From NCBI GenBank assembly GCA_963702235.1, contig CAVPBZ010000013.1, positions 248,001 to 312,000 on the forward strand: a DNA stretch of 64,000 nucleotides. The letters are read 5' to 3'. The translations under genes were made by a program, and so were the position numbers. How positions within the stretch are numbered: the first letter of the stretch is position 1; the number at the start of each line of letters is the position of its first letter. The notes under the pieces are model-generated. The model saw only the letters and a program-made list of their open reading frames with translations. It did no database searches and was not told where the DNA came from. The DNA comes from PALSA-505 sp963702235 (lineage in GTDB: Bacteria; Actinomycetota; Actinomycetes; Streptosporangiales; Streptosporangiaceae). Shown one piece after another: positions 1 to 7,943 of the stretch.

Positions 1-30
1 CGCGAGAACTGAGGCGATGCGTTTGCGCAT
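1..30 (-). CDS. Secreted protein, 5' end only (paralogue of the next gene)
   Basis: Only the first ten codons lie in the window; the gene runs off the left edge. They read MRKRIASVLA, closely matching the start MRKRVGATLF of the gene at 602-1228. A GGGAGGAA ribosome-binding site lies about 10 nt upstream, as for that neighbour. The two look like tandem paralogues on the same strand, each with its own upstream region. The signal-peptide start is seen; the mature protein is not. Confidence 0.6.
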   Translation of the reverse strand, partial: MRKRIASVLA

Positions 31-194
31 GTGCTTGGTTCCTCCCTTAATGACGTACTCGAGTTCGTGAGATCACTGAATTCAGACGGTCGCTCGCTCC
101 ACTCCCCGGATGGGGAATGGCACGTACGGAATCCTGGTCCGCAGGCCCCAGCGTCTCTGACCGTGGCATATATCCGGTCTCGTCCGGTTCGAGC

Positions 195-237
195 TACTCG
201 CGAGTACGTTACTTCGTTGTAACATAACGCGCAAGGG
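195..237 (-). promoter_or_regulatory. Conserved upstream box, copy 1
   Basis: A 39-bp segment (199-237) matches, without gaps, a segment upstream of the paralogous gene (1335-1373). It contains a GTTAC-N6-GTAAC inverted repeat and ends in CGCAAGGG. Its left edge overlaps a perfect 12-bp palindrome TACTCGCGAGTA (195-206). It lies about 170 bp upstream of the start at position 30. A regulator-binding site or extended promoter is inferred; the binding protein is unknown. Confidence 0.5.
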
Positions 238-495
238 GGTGGCGGCAGGATCTGGCGGAGGTCTGGTAACCCTGCCGGTTCTTGTCATCACCGCAACAAC
301 CTGCGACCTAGCTCTTGTCAGGACGTGCGCGTTCCCGGCGGCGTGACTGCGGGATAGCCGGCGGCCGCGGCAGGTGACGCAAGCACGAAATGTAACCGAC
401 CGCATACCTAACGCGAATGTAGCCGCCCGGTACCAGTAACCGCCCGATGCCCGGCGCCGGGCTATGCGGGTCCGGGTGCACGAAGGCGAGGAACG

Positions 496-538
496 AAAAG
501 AGCCGGATTGCCGGGACATTTACGGCAATCCGGCTCTT
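496..538 (-). terminator. Strong intrinsic terminator
   Basis: Two perfect 16-bp arms (498-513 and 523-538, AAGAGCCGGATTGCCG and its complement) enclose a 9-nt loop. Read on the minus strand the stem is followed by TTTT. It lies 60 bp beyond the stop codon at 602, so it should end that transcript before the next paralogue. Confidence 0.85.
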
Positions 539-601
539 CCGGTTTGGCTGCGTTAATTAAGCGTCTTCAGCCTGGCTCGGTCAGCAGGTTGATGTCCGCG
601 C

Positions 602-1228
602 TCAGGGGCTGGTGATTGTCTGCGCCGGGCTTACCGCGTAGCTGCCGGTGATCGATCCCGCGTCGCCATTGGCGATGACCCCGAGGCAGCCGTTCACGTT
701 GTACACGTGCAGGTTGTCGCCCGCGGCAAGGATCTTCAGCTTGTGCGTGCTGTTGGTGTAGGTGATCTTGACCAGGCCGTTGTGCGCGGTGCCGCTGGTC
801 CCGTCGATGGTGGCACTGCACACGCTGCTCGAGATGGCGAGGTGGATGCCGGTGATCGTCCCGTGCGTCACGCCTGACGTGTAGGACGCGGCATTCAGTT
901 TCCAGGCCACGGTGCCGCTGGACAGCGACACGGTCTGGCCCAGGACGGTGCAGTTGTTGAACGCGACCGAGGTGACGGTGCCGATGCCCTTGCCGGCCAG
1001 CCCCTTACCCGACTTGAGCGAGCCGGTCATGGTCGAGGTCGAACAGGTGACCGTAGTACCGGACGTCTTGTCCTTGAGCACGGTCGTGCCGGCGCTGCCG
1101 GAGATGGACCCGCCGGGGCTCACCGACCAGGTGACGGCGGTGGCGGCGAAGGATGTCGTGGTGCCGAGGCCGATCGCCAGGGCCGCTGCCCCTGCCGTGA
1201 AGAGAGTTGCACCTACGCGTTTGCGCAT
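602..1228 (-). CDS. Secreted Ser/Thr/Gly-rich protein of unknown function
   Basis: The 208-aa product begins with a typical Sec signal peptide: MRKR, a hydrophobic stretch, and likely cleavage after the Ala-rich SFA segment near residue 28. The mature part is rich in Ser, Thr and Gly, has four Cys residues that could form two disulfides, and has no catalytic motif that I recognise. The start at 1228 is fixed by GGGAGGAATT about 8 nt upstream; longer readings lack a signal peptide. It has its own terminator and a 39-bp upstream box shared with the paralogue at the window edge. It is probably an extracellular structural or surface protein, but that is inference. Confidence 0.75.
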   Translation of the reverse strand: MRKRVGATLFTAGAAALAIGLGTTTSFAATAVTWSVSPGGSISGSAGTTVLKDKTSGTTVTCSTSTMTGSLKSGKGLAGKGIGTVTSVAFNNCTVLGQTVSLSSGTVAWKLNAASYTSGVTHGTITGIHLAISSSVCSATIDGTSGTAHNGLVKITYTNSTHKLKILAAGDNLHVYNVNGCLGVIANGDAGSITGSYAVSPAQTITSP

Positions 1229-1334
1229 TTGATTTAATTCCTCCCTGATCCGCGTGGTCACCACGGGACCCCAGGCCGCGGCGGCAGATTGGCCGAACCC
1301 AGGTGTAATGGCGGGGGCGTGCTCGTTGCCGACC

Positions 1335-1373
1335 CGCGAGTACGCTACTTTGCCGTAACTTTCCCCGCAAGGG
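1335..1373 (-). promoter_or_regulatory. Conserved upstream box, copy 2
   Basis: Same length and order as the box at 199-237: CGCGAGTACG, then GCTAC-N6-GTAAC, then CGCAAGGG. It lies about 107 bp upstream of the start at 1228. Most differences are in the spacer, as expected for a protein-binding site. Confidence 0.5.
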
Positions 1374-1530
1374 CCCAAAGGCGGGATTCAGACCGAGTTC
1401 CGCAGACCTGCGCGGTTTGTTCGGCGCTCGTGCAGCGAGCGGCAACCCGCGCCGGATGGCCACCGCCGCGGGACCAGGATCAGCCCGCTCGCGGCGGCGC
1501 TGCGAACCTGCCGCCTGCCCCAGCGGCCCG

Positions 1531-3285
1531 TCAGAGGGGCGGCGGCGTTGTCGTCGGGGTGCCGGTCGGCGGCGTGGTCGCTGGTGTGGTCGGCGGCGAG
1601 CTGGTCGCCTGCTGGGCCACCTGGAGCGTGATCGAGGTACCGGGGGCGACCACCGCTCCCGGCTTCGGGCTCATCCCGACTACCGTGCCCGGCGTCGTGT
1701 TTCCCGTCGCCGGCACGTACTTGACCGTGTAGGTCAGGCCGTCGGCCTGCAGCGCGCCTTGCGCCACCTGCACCTGCTGGCCGATCTCGTTCGGGACCTT
1801 GACGCCGCCGCCGGAGACCACGAGGGTGATCGTGCTGCCCGGTTTCACCGACGAGCCGCCCGGCGGGTTCTCCTTGATAACGGTGCCCGCGGCCGCCGTC
1901 GAGTTCGGGTTGGTCCGCACGGACGGGGTGAGACCCGCAGAGGTCAGGGCGCTCTGCGCCTGGCTGACGTTCTGGCCGACGAGCCTGGGCACGGTGACCT
2001 GCTTCGGCCCGGTCGAGACGAACAGGGTCACCACGGTGTTCGCGGGCTCCAGGTTGCCGAACTGCGGGTTGCTGTTGATCACGTGGCCGGACGGCACGGT
2101 GCCGTTGGGCTGCTTGACCACCTTGGACCCCAGGTGGTTGGCCTTCAGCTCGGACACGGCCTTCGACTGGCTGAGGCCCTGCACCTGCGGTACCGCATAG
2201 GTCTTGCCGCCGCCGCCGAGCAGGAGGTAGGCCAGGGCGCCGAGCACGGCCAGGACGACGAGGATGCCGACGAGCCACGGCCACCGCCTGCTGCGGCGCC
2301 CGTCGCCCTCGTCGTCACCCGGACCGTACTGGTAGGCCGGGATGGCGCTGGTCGGGCCGCCGTAACCGCCGCCCCCGGCCATCATCGTCGAGGACCCCAT
2401 CCGCTGGGTGCGCTCGTAGGAGCCGGTGGGCGGCGCGTCCACCGGCATGCCGGACAGCCCGCGCTGGATGTCCGCCCGCATCTCGCCCGCGGACTGGTAT
2501 CTGTGCGCCGGGTCCTTGGCCATCGACTTCAGCACGATCGCGTCGGCCCAGGGCGGAATCTCCGGGTCAATCCGGGACGGCGTGACCGGATTCTCCGTCA
2601 CGTGCTGGTAGGCGATGGCCACCGGCGAGTCGCCGGTGAACGGCGGGCGGCCGGTCAGCAGCTCGTATAGCAGGCAGCCGGCCGAGTACAGGTCGCTGCG
2701 GGCATCGACCCGCTCGCCCCGGGCCTGCTCCGGGGACAGGTACTGCGCGGTCCCGATCACCTGCGCGGTCTGGGTCATGGTGGCCTGGGCGTCGCTCATC
2801 GCCCTGGCGATGCCGAAGTCCATCACCTTGATGTCGCCGGTCCGGGTGACCATGACATTGGCCGGCTTGATGTCCCGGTGCACGATGCCGTTGCGGTGGC
2901 TGTAGTCCAGCGCGCGCAGCACGCCATCGGTGATCTCGAGCGCCCGCTCGGGCAGCAGCCTGCGGTCGTCGCGCAGCAGATCCCGCACCGTGCGGCCGTC
3001 CACGTACTCCATCACGATGTACGGGACCGGGGTCGGCCCGAGGTTGTCCTCGCCGGTGTCGTACACCGCGACGATGGACGGGTGGTTGAGGGAGGCGGCC
3101 GACTGGGCCTCGCGGCGGAACCGGGCCTGGAACGTCTGGTCCCTGGCCAGGTCCTCGCGGAGCGTCTTCACCGCGACCACGCGGTCGAGCCGGATGTCGC
3201 GAGCACGGTACACCTCGGCCATTCCGCCGCGCCCGACGACACCGTCGAGCTCATAACGGCCGCCGAGCAGTCTCGGCTGTGTCAT
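1531..3285 (-). CDS. pknB: Ser/Thr protein kinase PknB with PASTA domains
   Basis: A membrane kinase that senses peptidoglycan fragments and phosphorylates division and wall-synthesis proteins. Numbering from the GTG at 3294: glycine loop GRGGMAEV at 21-28, catalytic Lys 43 (VAVK), HRDIKPAN at 139-146, DFG at 159-161, and an activation loop with Thr 172, 174 and 176. A juxtamembrane linker and one membrane helix (about 339-359) lead to three extracellular PASTA repeats (about 366-567) and a Thr/Pro-rich tail. Mycobacterial PknB has four PASTA repeats. The ATG at 3285 is chosen because AGGAAAG lies about 9 nt upstream; the GTG at 3294 overlaps that site. It is the last gene of the operon, 22 bp after pknA. 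Confidence 0.95.
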   Translation of the reverse strand: MTQPRLLGGRYELDGVVGRGGMAEVYRARDIRLDRVVAVKTLREDLARDQTFQARFRREAQSAASLNHPSIVAVYDTGEDNLGPTPVPYIVMEYVDGRTVRDLLRDDRRLLPERALEITDGVLRALDYSHRNGIVHRDIKPANVMVTRTGDIKVMDFGIARAMSDAQATMTQTAQVIGTAQYLSPEQARGERVDARSDLYSAGCLLYELLTGRPPFTGDSPVAIAYQHVTENPVTPSRIDPEIPPWADAIVLKSMAKDPAHRYQSAGEMRADIQRGLSGMPVDAPPTGSYERTQRMGSSTMMAGGGGYGGPTSAIPAYQYGPGDDEGDGRRSRRWPWLVGILVVLAVLGALAYLLLGGGGKTYAVPQVQGLSQSKAVSELKANHLGSKVVKQPNGTVPSGHVINSNPQFGNLEPANTVVTLFVSTGPKQVTVPRLVGQNVSQAQSALTSAGLTPSVRTNPNSTAAAGTVIKENPPGGSSVKPGSTITLVVSGGGVKVPNEIGQQVQVAQGALQADGLTYTVKYVPATGNTTPGTVVGMSPKPGAVVAPGTSITLQVAQQATSSPPTTPATTPPTGTPTTTPPPL

Positions 3286-3307
3286 ATCTCGCACTTTCCT
3301 ACCCGTC

Positions 3308-5023
3308 CTACGTGTTCGCTGCCGATGGGCTGACTGGAGCCGCCGCCGGATTCCCGCCCGTCGAGGCGGTCGCGGTCGGTGTGGGCGCCGGGCTCGTCGT
3401 GGGTGGCGTGGATGTGGGCGGCGGCGAGCTCGGGCTGGGCGAGCTTGGCGCCGGGCTCGACGTGACTGGCTGGGAAGGGCTGGGTGAGGGGGACCGGGTA
3501 TGGGTGGAGGGGTCCGGTGACGGCCGCGGCGCGGGCGAGGTCTGTTCGAGGACGCCCGGCCGCGGTGACGTCAGCCGGGCCGGCGCCTTCGGCTGGTGCG
3601 CCCGCGTGCTGCTGGCCGACGCCGGCGTGCCTGCCGCCGGAGGATGCCGGCCCGCGGCCATGACCGCGATGGTTCCCGCCGCGGCCGCCGCGACCAGCGC
3701 TCCGGTGGTGAGTACCACGGCAGCCGAACGCCGCGAGCGGGCCGGCCGGTCATCCGCGCGTTTGATCGGCGCGGTGCCCGCCTGGCCCGGTCCGGGACTG
3801 GCCGGACCGGGATCGGAGAACCAGGCCGCCGGGGCCGCCTCCTCGGCGGACGCGATGATCCACGGGCTGTCGTCGGCCTGCGACGTATCCCGTAGCGCGG
3901 TCGCCCGGTCGGCAACCAGCTCGGCACTGGCCGGCCGGTCGGCGGGGTCCTTGGCCAGCATCTGCCCGACCAGGGCCGCCACCCGCGGGGGCACGTCGTC
4001 GGGCAGCCGCAGCGGCCGGTCCTTGACGTGCGCCAGGGCCAGCGCGATCGGCGTCTCGGCGGCGAACGGCGGTCGCCCGGCCAGGCACTCGTAAGCGACA
4101 ACGCCCAGCGAGTAGATGTCCGTGGCCGTGGTGATCGGGCCCGCGCTGGCCTGCTCGGGCGAGACATACTGCGCCGTGCCCATCACCATGCCGGACTGGG
4201 TCAGGTGCGCGCCGAGCATCGCCCGTGCGATCCCGAAGTCAGTGACCTTTACCTGGCCGTCCGGCGTGATCAGCAGGTTTCCCGGCTTGATGTCGCGGTG
4301 CGCGATGCCAGCCGCGTGCGCGACGGCCAGCGCCCTGGCTGCCTGCGCGACGATGTCAAGCGTGGCGTCGGCGGTCAGCCTGCCCTCGCGGGCCAGGGTG
4401 GCGGACAGCGGCTCGCCTTCCACCAGCTCCATGACCAGGTACGCGACGCCGGCCATCGGCAGGTTGCCGCCCGGCGCGGCAGCCGATTCGCCGTAGTCGT
4501 AGACCTGCGCGATCCCCGGGTGTGACAGTGACGCCGCATACCGGGCCTCGGCCCGGAACCGCTCCCGGAACTGCTCGTCGGCGGCGTGCCTGGCCGCCAG
4601 CAGCTTGACCGCCACCGGCCGGCCGAGCAACTCGTCGGTGCCGCGCCATACCTCGCCCATGCCCCCGGCCGCTATCCGCTCGGTCAGCCGGTAGCGATTG
4701 CTCAGCACGTGCCCGTTCGGGATCTGGCTGGGTATACCGGTTACGGGCCCGGACGGGTCGGCCACCGTCGCTGCGGCGATGCCTGACCTGGCCAGGTCCG
4801 GGTTGGTCGGCGGGTCGGCGGGGAAGCCCGGTCCGGCGGCGGCTTCGGCCGCGGCGAAATCAGCTGGCGGGTCTGGTGCTGCGTCGGGGGGCACGTCTAC
4901 CAGCATGCGGCCCGGGTCGGTCAGCGGCTCCGCCGGGATGGGTGTCACGGCCTCGCCCGGCCCAGCGCTCGGCGCCGCGGCGGGCTCCGCGCCCGCCGCG
5001 AGCGGCTCAGGTGTGCCGGTCAC
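3308..5023 (-). CDS. pknA: Ser/Thr protein kinase PknA
   Basis: A second Hanks-type kinase of the division operon. The kinase core starts near residue 108: glycine loop AAGGMGEV, Lys 140 (VAVK), HRDIKPGN at 242-249 and DFG at 262-264. Near 430-455 there is one membrane helix, followed by a Ser/Thr/Pro-rich extracellular tail without PASTA repeats, as in PknA. The approximately 105-residue Pro/Ala-rich segment before the kinase core is unusual, since PknA normally begins almost at the kinase fold. A start inside that segment is possible, but the GTG at 5023 forms a GTGA overlap with the pbpA stop, matching the coupling elsewhere in the operon. Confidence 0.93.
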   Translation of the reverse strand: MTGTPEPLAAGAEPAAAPSAGPGEAVTPIPAEPLTDPGRMLVDVPPDAAPDPPADFAAAEAAAGPGFPADPPTNPDLARSGIAAATVADPSGPVTGIPSQIPNGHVLSNRYRLTERIAAGGMGEVWRGTDELLGRPVAVKLLAARHAADEQFRERFRAEARYAASLSHPGIAQVYDYGESAAAPGGNLPMAGVAYLVMELVEGEPLSATLAREGRLTADATLDIVAQAARALAVAHAAGIAHRDIKPGNLLITPDGQVKVTDFGIARAMLGAHLTQSGMVMGTAQYVSPEQASAGPITTATDIYSLGVVAYECLAGRPPFAAETPIALALAHVKDRPLRLPDDVPPRVAALVGQMLAKDPADRPASAELVADRATALRDTSQADDSPWIIASAEEAAPAAWFSDPGPASPGPGQAGTAPIKRADDRPARSRRSAAVVLTTGALVAAAAAGTIAVMAAGRHPPAAGTPASASSTRAHQPKAPARLTSPRPGVLEQTSPAPRPSPDPSTHTRSPSPSPSQPVTSSPAPSSPSPSSPPPTSTPPTTSPAPTPTATASTGGNPAAAPVSPSAANT

Positions 5024-6498
5024 GGGTGCCCCAGGTAGTGCAGGTATGCGCTGATCACTTGGACGGCGATCGGGGCCGCGGCCGCAGCGCCGTAACCGCC
5101 GCCCCTAATAACGACGCCGACAGCGATGTCTGGGTTGGGGGCAGGTGCGAGCGCGGTGAACACCGCATCGTTGAGGCCGGTGTTGTTCGTGCCGTTCTGG
5201 GCGGTTCCTGTCTTCCCGGCGATGTCGAGTCCGGTGCCGTGGATGCCGGGGACAGCAACTGCGGTGCCGTTCGGCGCGTTCACCACGCTGACCATCATGG
5301 CCTTGACCTGGCTGGCGGTCGTCGCGCTCACCGGCTGGCTGAACAGGCTGGGCGTCGCCTGCAGGACCGTGGTCAGGTCCGGTGCCTTGACGTCCTGCAC
5401 GAGGTAGGGCTTCATCAGCCTGCCGCCGTTGGCGATTGCCGCCGAGAGCATGGCCTCCTGCATCGGCGTCACCGTGTCGCTGTACTGGCCGATGGCCGAG
5501 TAGGCGGTGAGCGCCTGGCTGGGCGGAGCGACGTAGTTGCTCGGGGACACCGGCATCGGGATCGTCAGGCTGGCGTCGTTGAATCCGAATTTGTCCGCCT
5601 GCTGCTTGAGCAGGGAGCCGCCCAGCTTCTCGCCGAGGGCGCCGAAGACAGTGTTGCAGGACTGGGCGAACGCGCCGATGAGCGCGACCTGGCCGCTGCC
5701 GGTGCCGCAGACCTCGCCATTGGAGTTGATCAGCGTGTTGCTGGTCTGCGGCAGCTTGAGGACGGTGGGCGCGTACACCGATGAATTCGCGTTGTAGCGG
5801 CCGGTGCCGAGCGCCGCCGAGCTCGTTACGATCTTGAACGTGGAGCCTGGCGGGTAGCTGGCGTTGATCGCCCGGTTGAGCAGCGGCTGGTTCTGGTTGT
5901 TGCGGTACCTGGCGTCGATCTTGTTCAGCTTGGCGCCGTCGAAGGTGGCGTAGCCGTTCGGGTCGAAGCTCGGGTACGAAGCCAGTGCGAGGATCGCGCC
6001 GGTCTTCGGGTTGAGCGCGACCACGGCGCCCGACTTGCCGGACGCCTTGAGCGCCGCGTACGCGGCCTGCTGGGCCTTGGAGTTGATCGTCAGCTGCACG
6101 CTCGCGCCCTGCTGCGGCTTCCCGGTGATCAGGTCCACCAGGTTGCGCACGGTGAGCCTCGGGTCGGTTCCCTGCAGCAGCTTGCTCTCGGCCTGCTCGA
6201 TGCCGGTCGCGCTGTACAGCGAGTCATAGCCGGTGACCGGCGCGTACACCGGGCCGAACGGGTAGTACCGCTGGTACTTGTAGATGCCCTTGACCGGCCG
6301 CGACTTGGCGATCGTGACCCCGTCGGCGGTGGTGATCGAGCCGCGCTGGTACTGGTACTGCTGGTCGAACGAGCGGAGGTTGCCGGTCTTGCTCGCGAGG
6401 CTGTTGGACTGGAAGCCCTGCAGGTAGTTGACGTTGATCAGCAGGGCAACGAACATGACCAGGCAGGCGAGCGAGATGCGGCGCAGAGCGCGGTTCAC
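5020..6498 (-). CDS. pbpA: Class B penicillin-binding protein PbpA
   Basis: A D,D-transpeptidase that cross-links peptidoglycan at the septum. The 492-aa product has an N-terminal membrane anchor (about 7-27), an N-terminal pedestal domain, and the three transpeptidase motifs: STFK (Ser 219, Lys 222), SCN (in FAQSCNTVF) and KTG (AGKTGTAQN). The GTG at 6498 overlaps the rodA stop by 4 bp (GTGA), and its own stop overlaps the pknA start in the same way. The frame stays open upstream of 6498, but that part is the antisense-free shadow of rodA. It is expected to act with the preceding SEDS glycosyltransferase. Confidence 0.95.
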   Translation of the reverse strand: MNRALRRISLACLVMFVALLINVNYLQGFQSNSLASKTGNLRSFDQQYQYQRGSITTADGVTIAKSRPVKGIYKYQRYYPFGPVYAPVTGYDSLYSATGIEQAESKLLQGTDPRLTVRNLVDLITGKPQQGASVQLTINSKAQQAAYAALKASGKSGAVVALNPKTGAILALASYPSFDPNGYATFDGAKLNKIDARYRNNQNQPLLNRAINASYPPGSTFKIVTSSAALGTGRYNANSSVYAPTVLKLPQTSNTLINSNGEVCGTGSGQVALIGAFAQSCNTVFGALGEKLGGSLLKQQADKFGFNDASLTIPMPVSPSNYVAPPSQALTAYSAIGQYSDTVTPMQEAMLSAAIANGGRLMKPYLVQDVKAPDLTTVLQATPSLFSQPVSATTASQVKAMMVSVVNAPNGTAVAVPGIHGTGLDIAGKTGTAQNGTNNTGLNDAVFTALAPAPNPDIAVGVVIRGGGYGAAAAAPIAVQVISAYLHYLGHP

Positions 6499-7943
6499 CT
6501 TACTCTCACCACCTGCGTCATGCCCTCGTCCTGGATCGCCTGCGGCGGCGGGCGGCGCGCGCTGTCGCTGACCCGTATCAGCAGGGCGATCATCATCCAG
6601 CTGGCCACCAGGGACGAGCCGCCCTGGGACAGGAACGGGGTGGTGATGCCGGTCAGCGGGATGAGCCTGGTCACGCCGCCCACGATCACGAACACCTGCA
6701 GCGCGAGCACGAACGACAGGCCGCCGGCCAGCAGCTTGGCGAACGGGTCGCGGGCGGAGATCGCCGCCCGCAGGCCGCGCTGCACCATCAGGCCGTAGAT
6801 GATCAGCAGTGCCATCAGCCCGGTGAGCCCGATCTCCTCGCCGAACGCGGTGATGATGAAGTCGCTCTGCACCAGCGGCGTGAAGTACGGCTGGCCGCCG
6901 CCGAGCCCGCGGCCCAGCACGCCGCCGAAGCCCATCCCGTACAGGCCCTGCACGAGCTGGTAGGCGTTGCCCTTTGGGTTGGCGCCGGTGAACGGGTGCA
7001 GCCAGATGTCGAACCGCTCGCCCACGTGGCTGAACAGCAGGCTCGCGACGACGAAGCCGGCCACGAACAGGAGCAGGCCGATGAGCAGCCAGGAGGTGCG
7101 CTGGGTGGCGATGTAGATCATGGCCACGAACAGGCCGAAGAACAGCGCGGAGGTGCCGATGTCGGACTCGAAGACCAGCACCAGCAGGCTGGCCGCCCAG
7201 GCGATCAGCACCGGGCCGAGGTCGCGGGCCCGGGGCAGGTCGATGCCGGCGATGCGGCGGCAGGCCAGCGCGAGCACGTCCCGCTTGGCCACCAGGTAGC
7301 CGGCGAAGAACACGGCGAGCGCCAGCTTGGCGAACTCCTCCGGCTGCAGGCTGAACCCGCCGAGGGCAATCTGGATCTTCGCGCCGGTCCCCGGCACCGC
7401 GCTGATGCTGCTCGGCAGCAGCGCCGGGATGGCCACCAGCGCCAGGCCGATGGCGCCGAGCGTGTAGGTGTACCGCTGCAGCACCCGCGGCTCGCGGACC
7501 AGCCCGAGCACCAGGATGAAGCCGGCGATGCCGAGGGCGGTGTACACCAGCTGGATGCCGGTGGCCGAGGCGCTCATCGGGACGGACAGCTGGCCGGGGT
7601 TCCCGTTCCGGCCGATCTCCTGCAGCCGGTAGATCATCACGATGCCGAGGCCGTTCATCATCGCGGCGAGCGGCAGCAGCAGCGGATCCGCCCACGGGGC
7701 GAACCTGCGCACCGTGAGATGGGCCATGACCACCAGGACGGCGAAGCCACCGCAGTACTCGGCCAGCCCAGACGGCAGCTTGCCATTGAGCCCGAACCCG
7801 ACGTTGCTGTAGGCGAAGGCCACGACGGCCACGGCGAAGGCGAGCATGAGCAGCTCGGTGCGCCGCCTGCCGCGCGGCAGCGCCACCGGCCGGTCGATGC
7901 CGCCGGGCAGGCCGCCGCCTGGATGCGTGGTCACGGCGCTCAC
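6495..7943 (-). CDS. rodA: SEDS peptidoglycan glycosyltransferase (RodA/FtsW family)
   Basis: A polytopic membrane protein of 482 aa with about ten or more hydrophobic helices, which polymerises lipid II into glycan strands. Family signatures are seen: the LQPEEFAKLAL segment, the FESDIGTSALFFG loop, the GNAYQLVQGLYGM stretch and a C-terminal SQGGSSL motif. The GTG at 7943 overlaps the pstP stop (GTGA). In this actinobacterial operon position (Rv0017c) the gene is usually named rodA, although FtsW-type names are also used. It is the glycosyltransferase partner of PbpA. Confidence 0.93.
   Translation of the reverse strand: MSAVTTHPGGGLPGGIDRPVALPRGRRRTELLMLAFAVAVVAFAYSNVGFGLNGKLPSGLAEYCGGFAVLVVMAHLTVRRFAPWADPLLLPLAAMMNGLGIVMIYRLQEIGRNGNPGQLSVPMSASATGIQLVYTALGIAGFILVLGLVREPRVLQRYTYTLGAIGLALVAIPALLPSSISAVPGTGAKIQIALGGFSLQPEEFAKLALAVFFAGYLVAKRDVLALACRRIAGIDLPRARDLGPVLIAWAASLLVLVFESDIGTSALFFGLFVAMIYIATQRTSWLLIGLLLFVAGFVVASLLFSHVGERFDIWLHPFTGANPKGNAYQLVQGLYGMGFGGVLGRGLGGGQPYFTPLVQSDFIITAFGEEIGLTGLMALLIIYGLMVQRGLRAAISARDPFAKLLAGGLSFVLALQVFVIVGGVTRLIPLTGITTPFLSQGGSSLVASWMMIALLIRVSDSARRPPPQAIQDEGMTQVVRVR

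Noticed and set aside
1417..2670. A long plus-strand open frame opposite pknB
   Set aside because: Arg/Gly/Ala-rich composition typical of the antisense of high-GC genes; no domain and no ribosome-binding site.
5020..7695. An 891-codon frame that extends pbpA far upstream
   Set aside because: The part beyond 6498 is an out-of-frame reading of rodA; the GTG at 6498 in a GTGA overlap is the true start.
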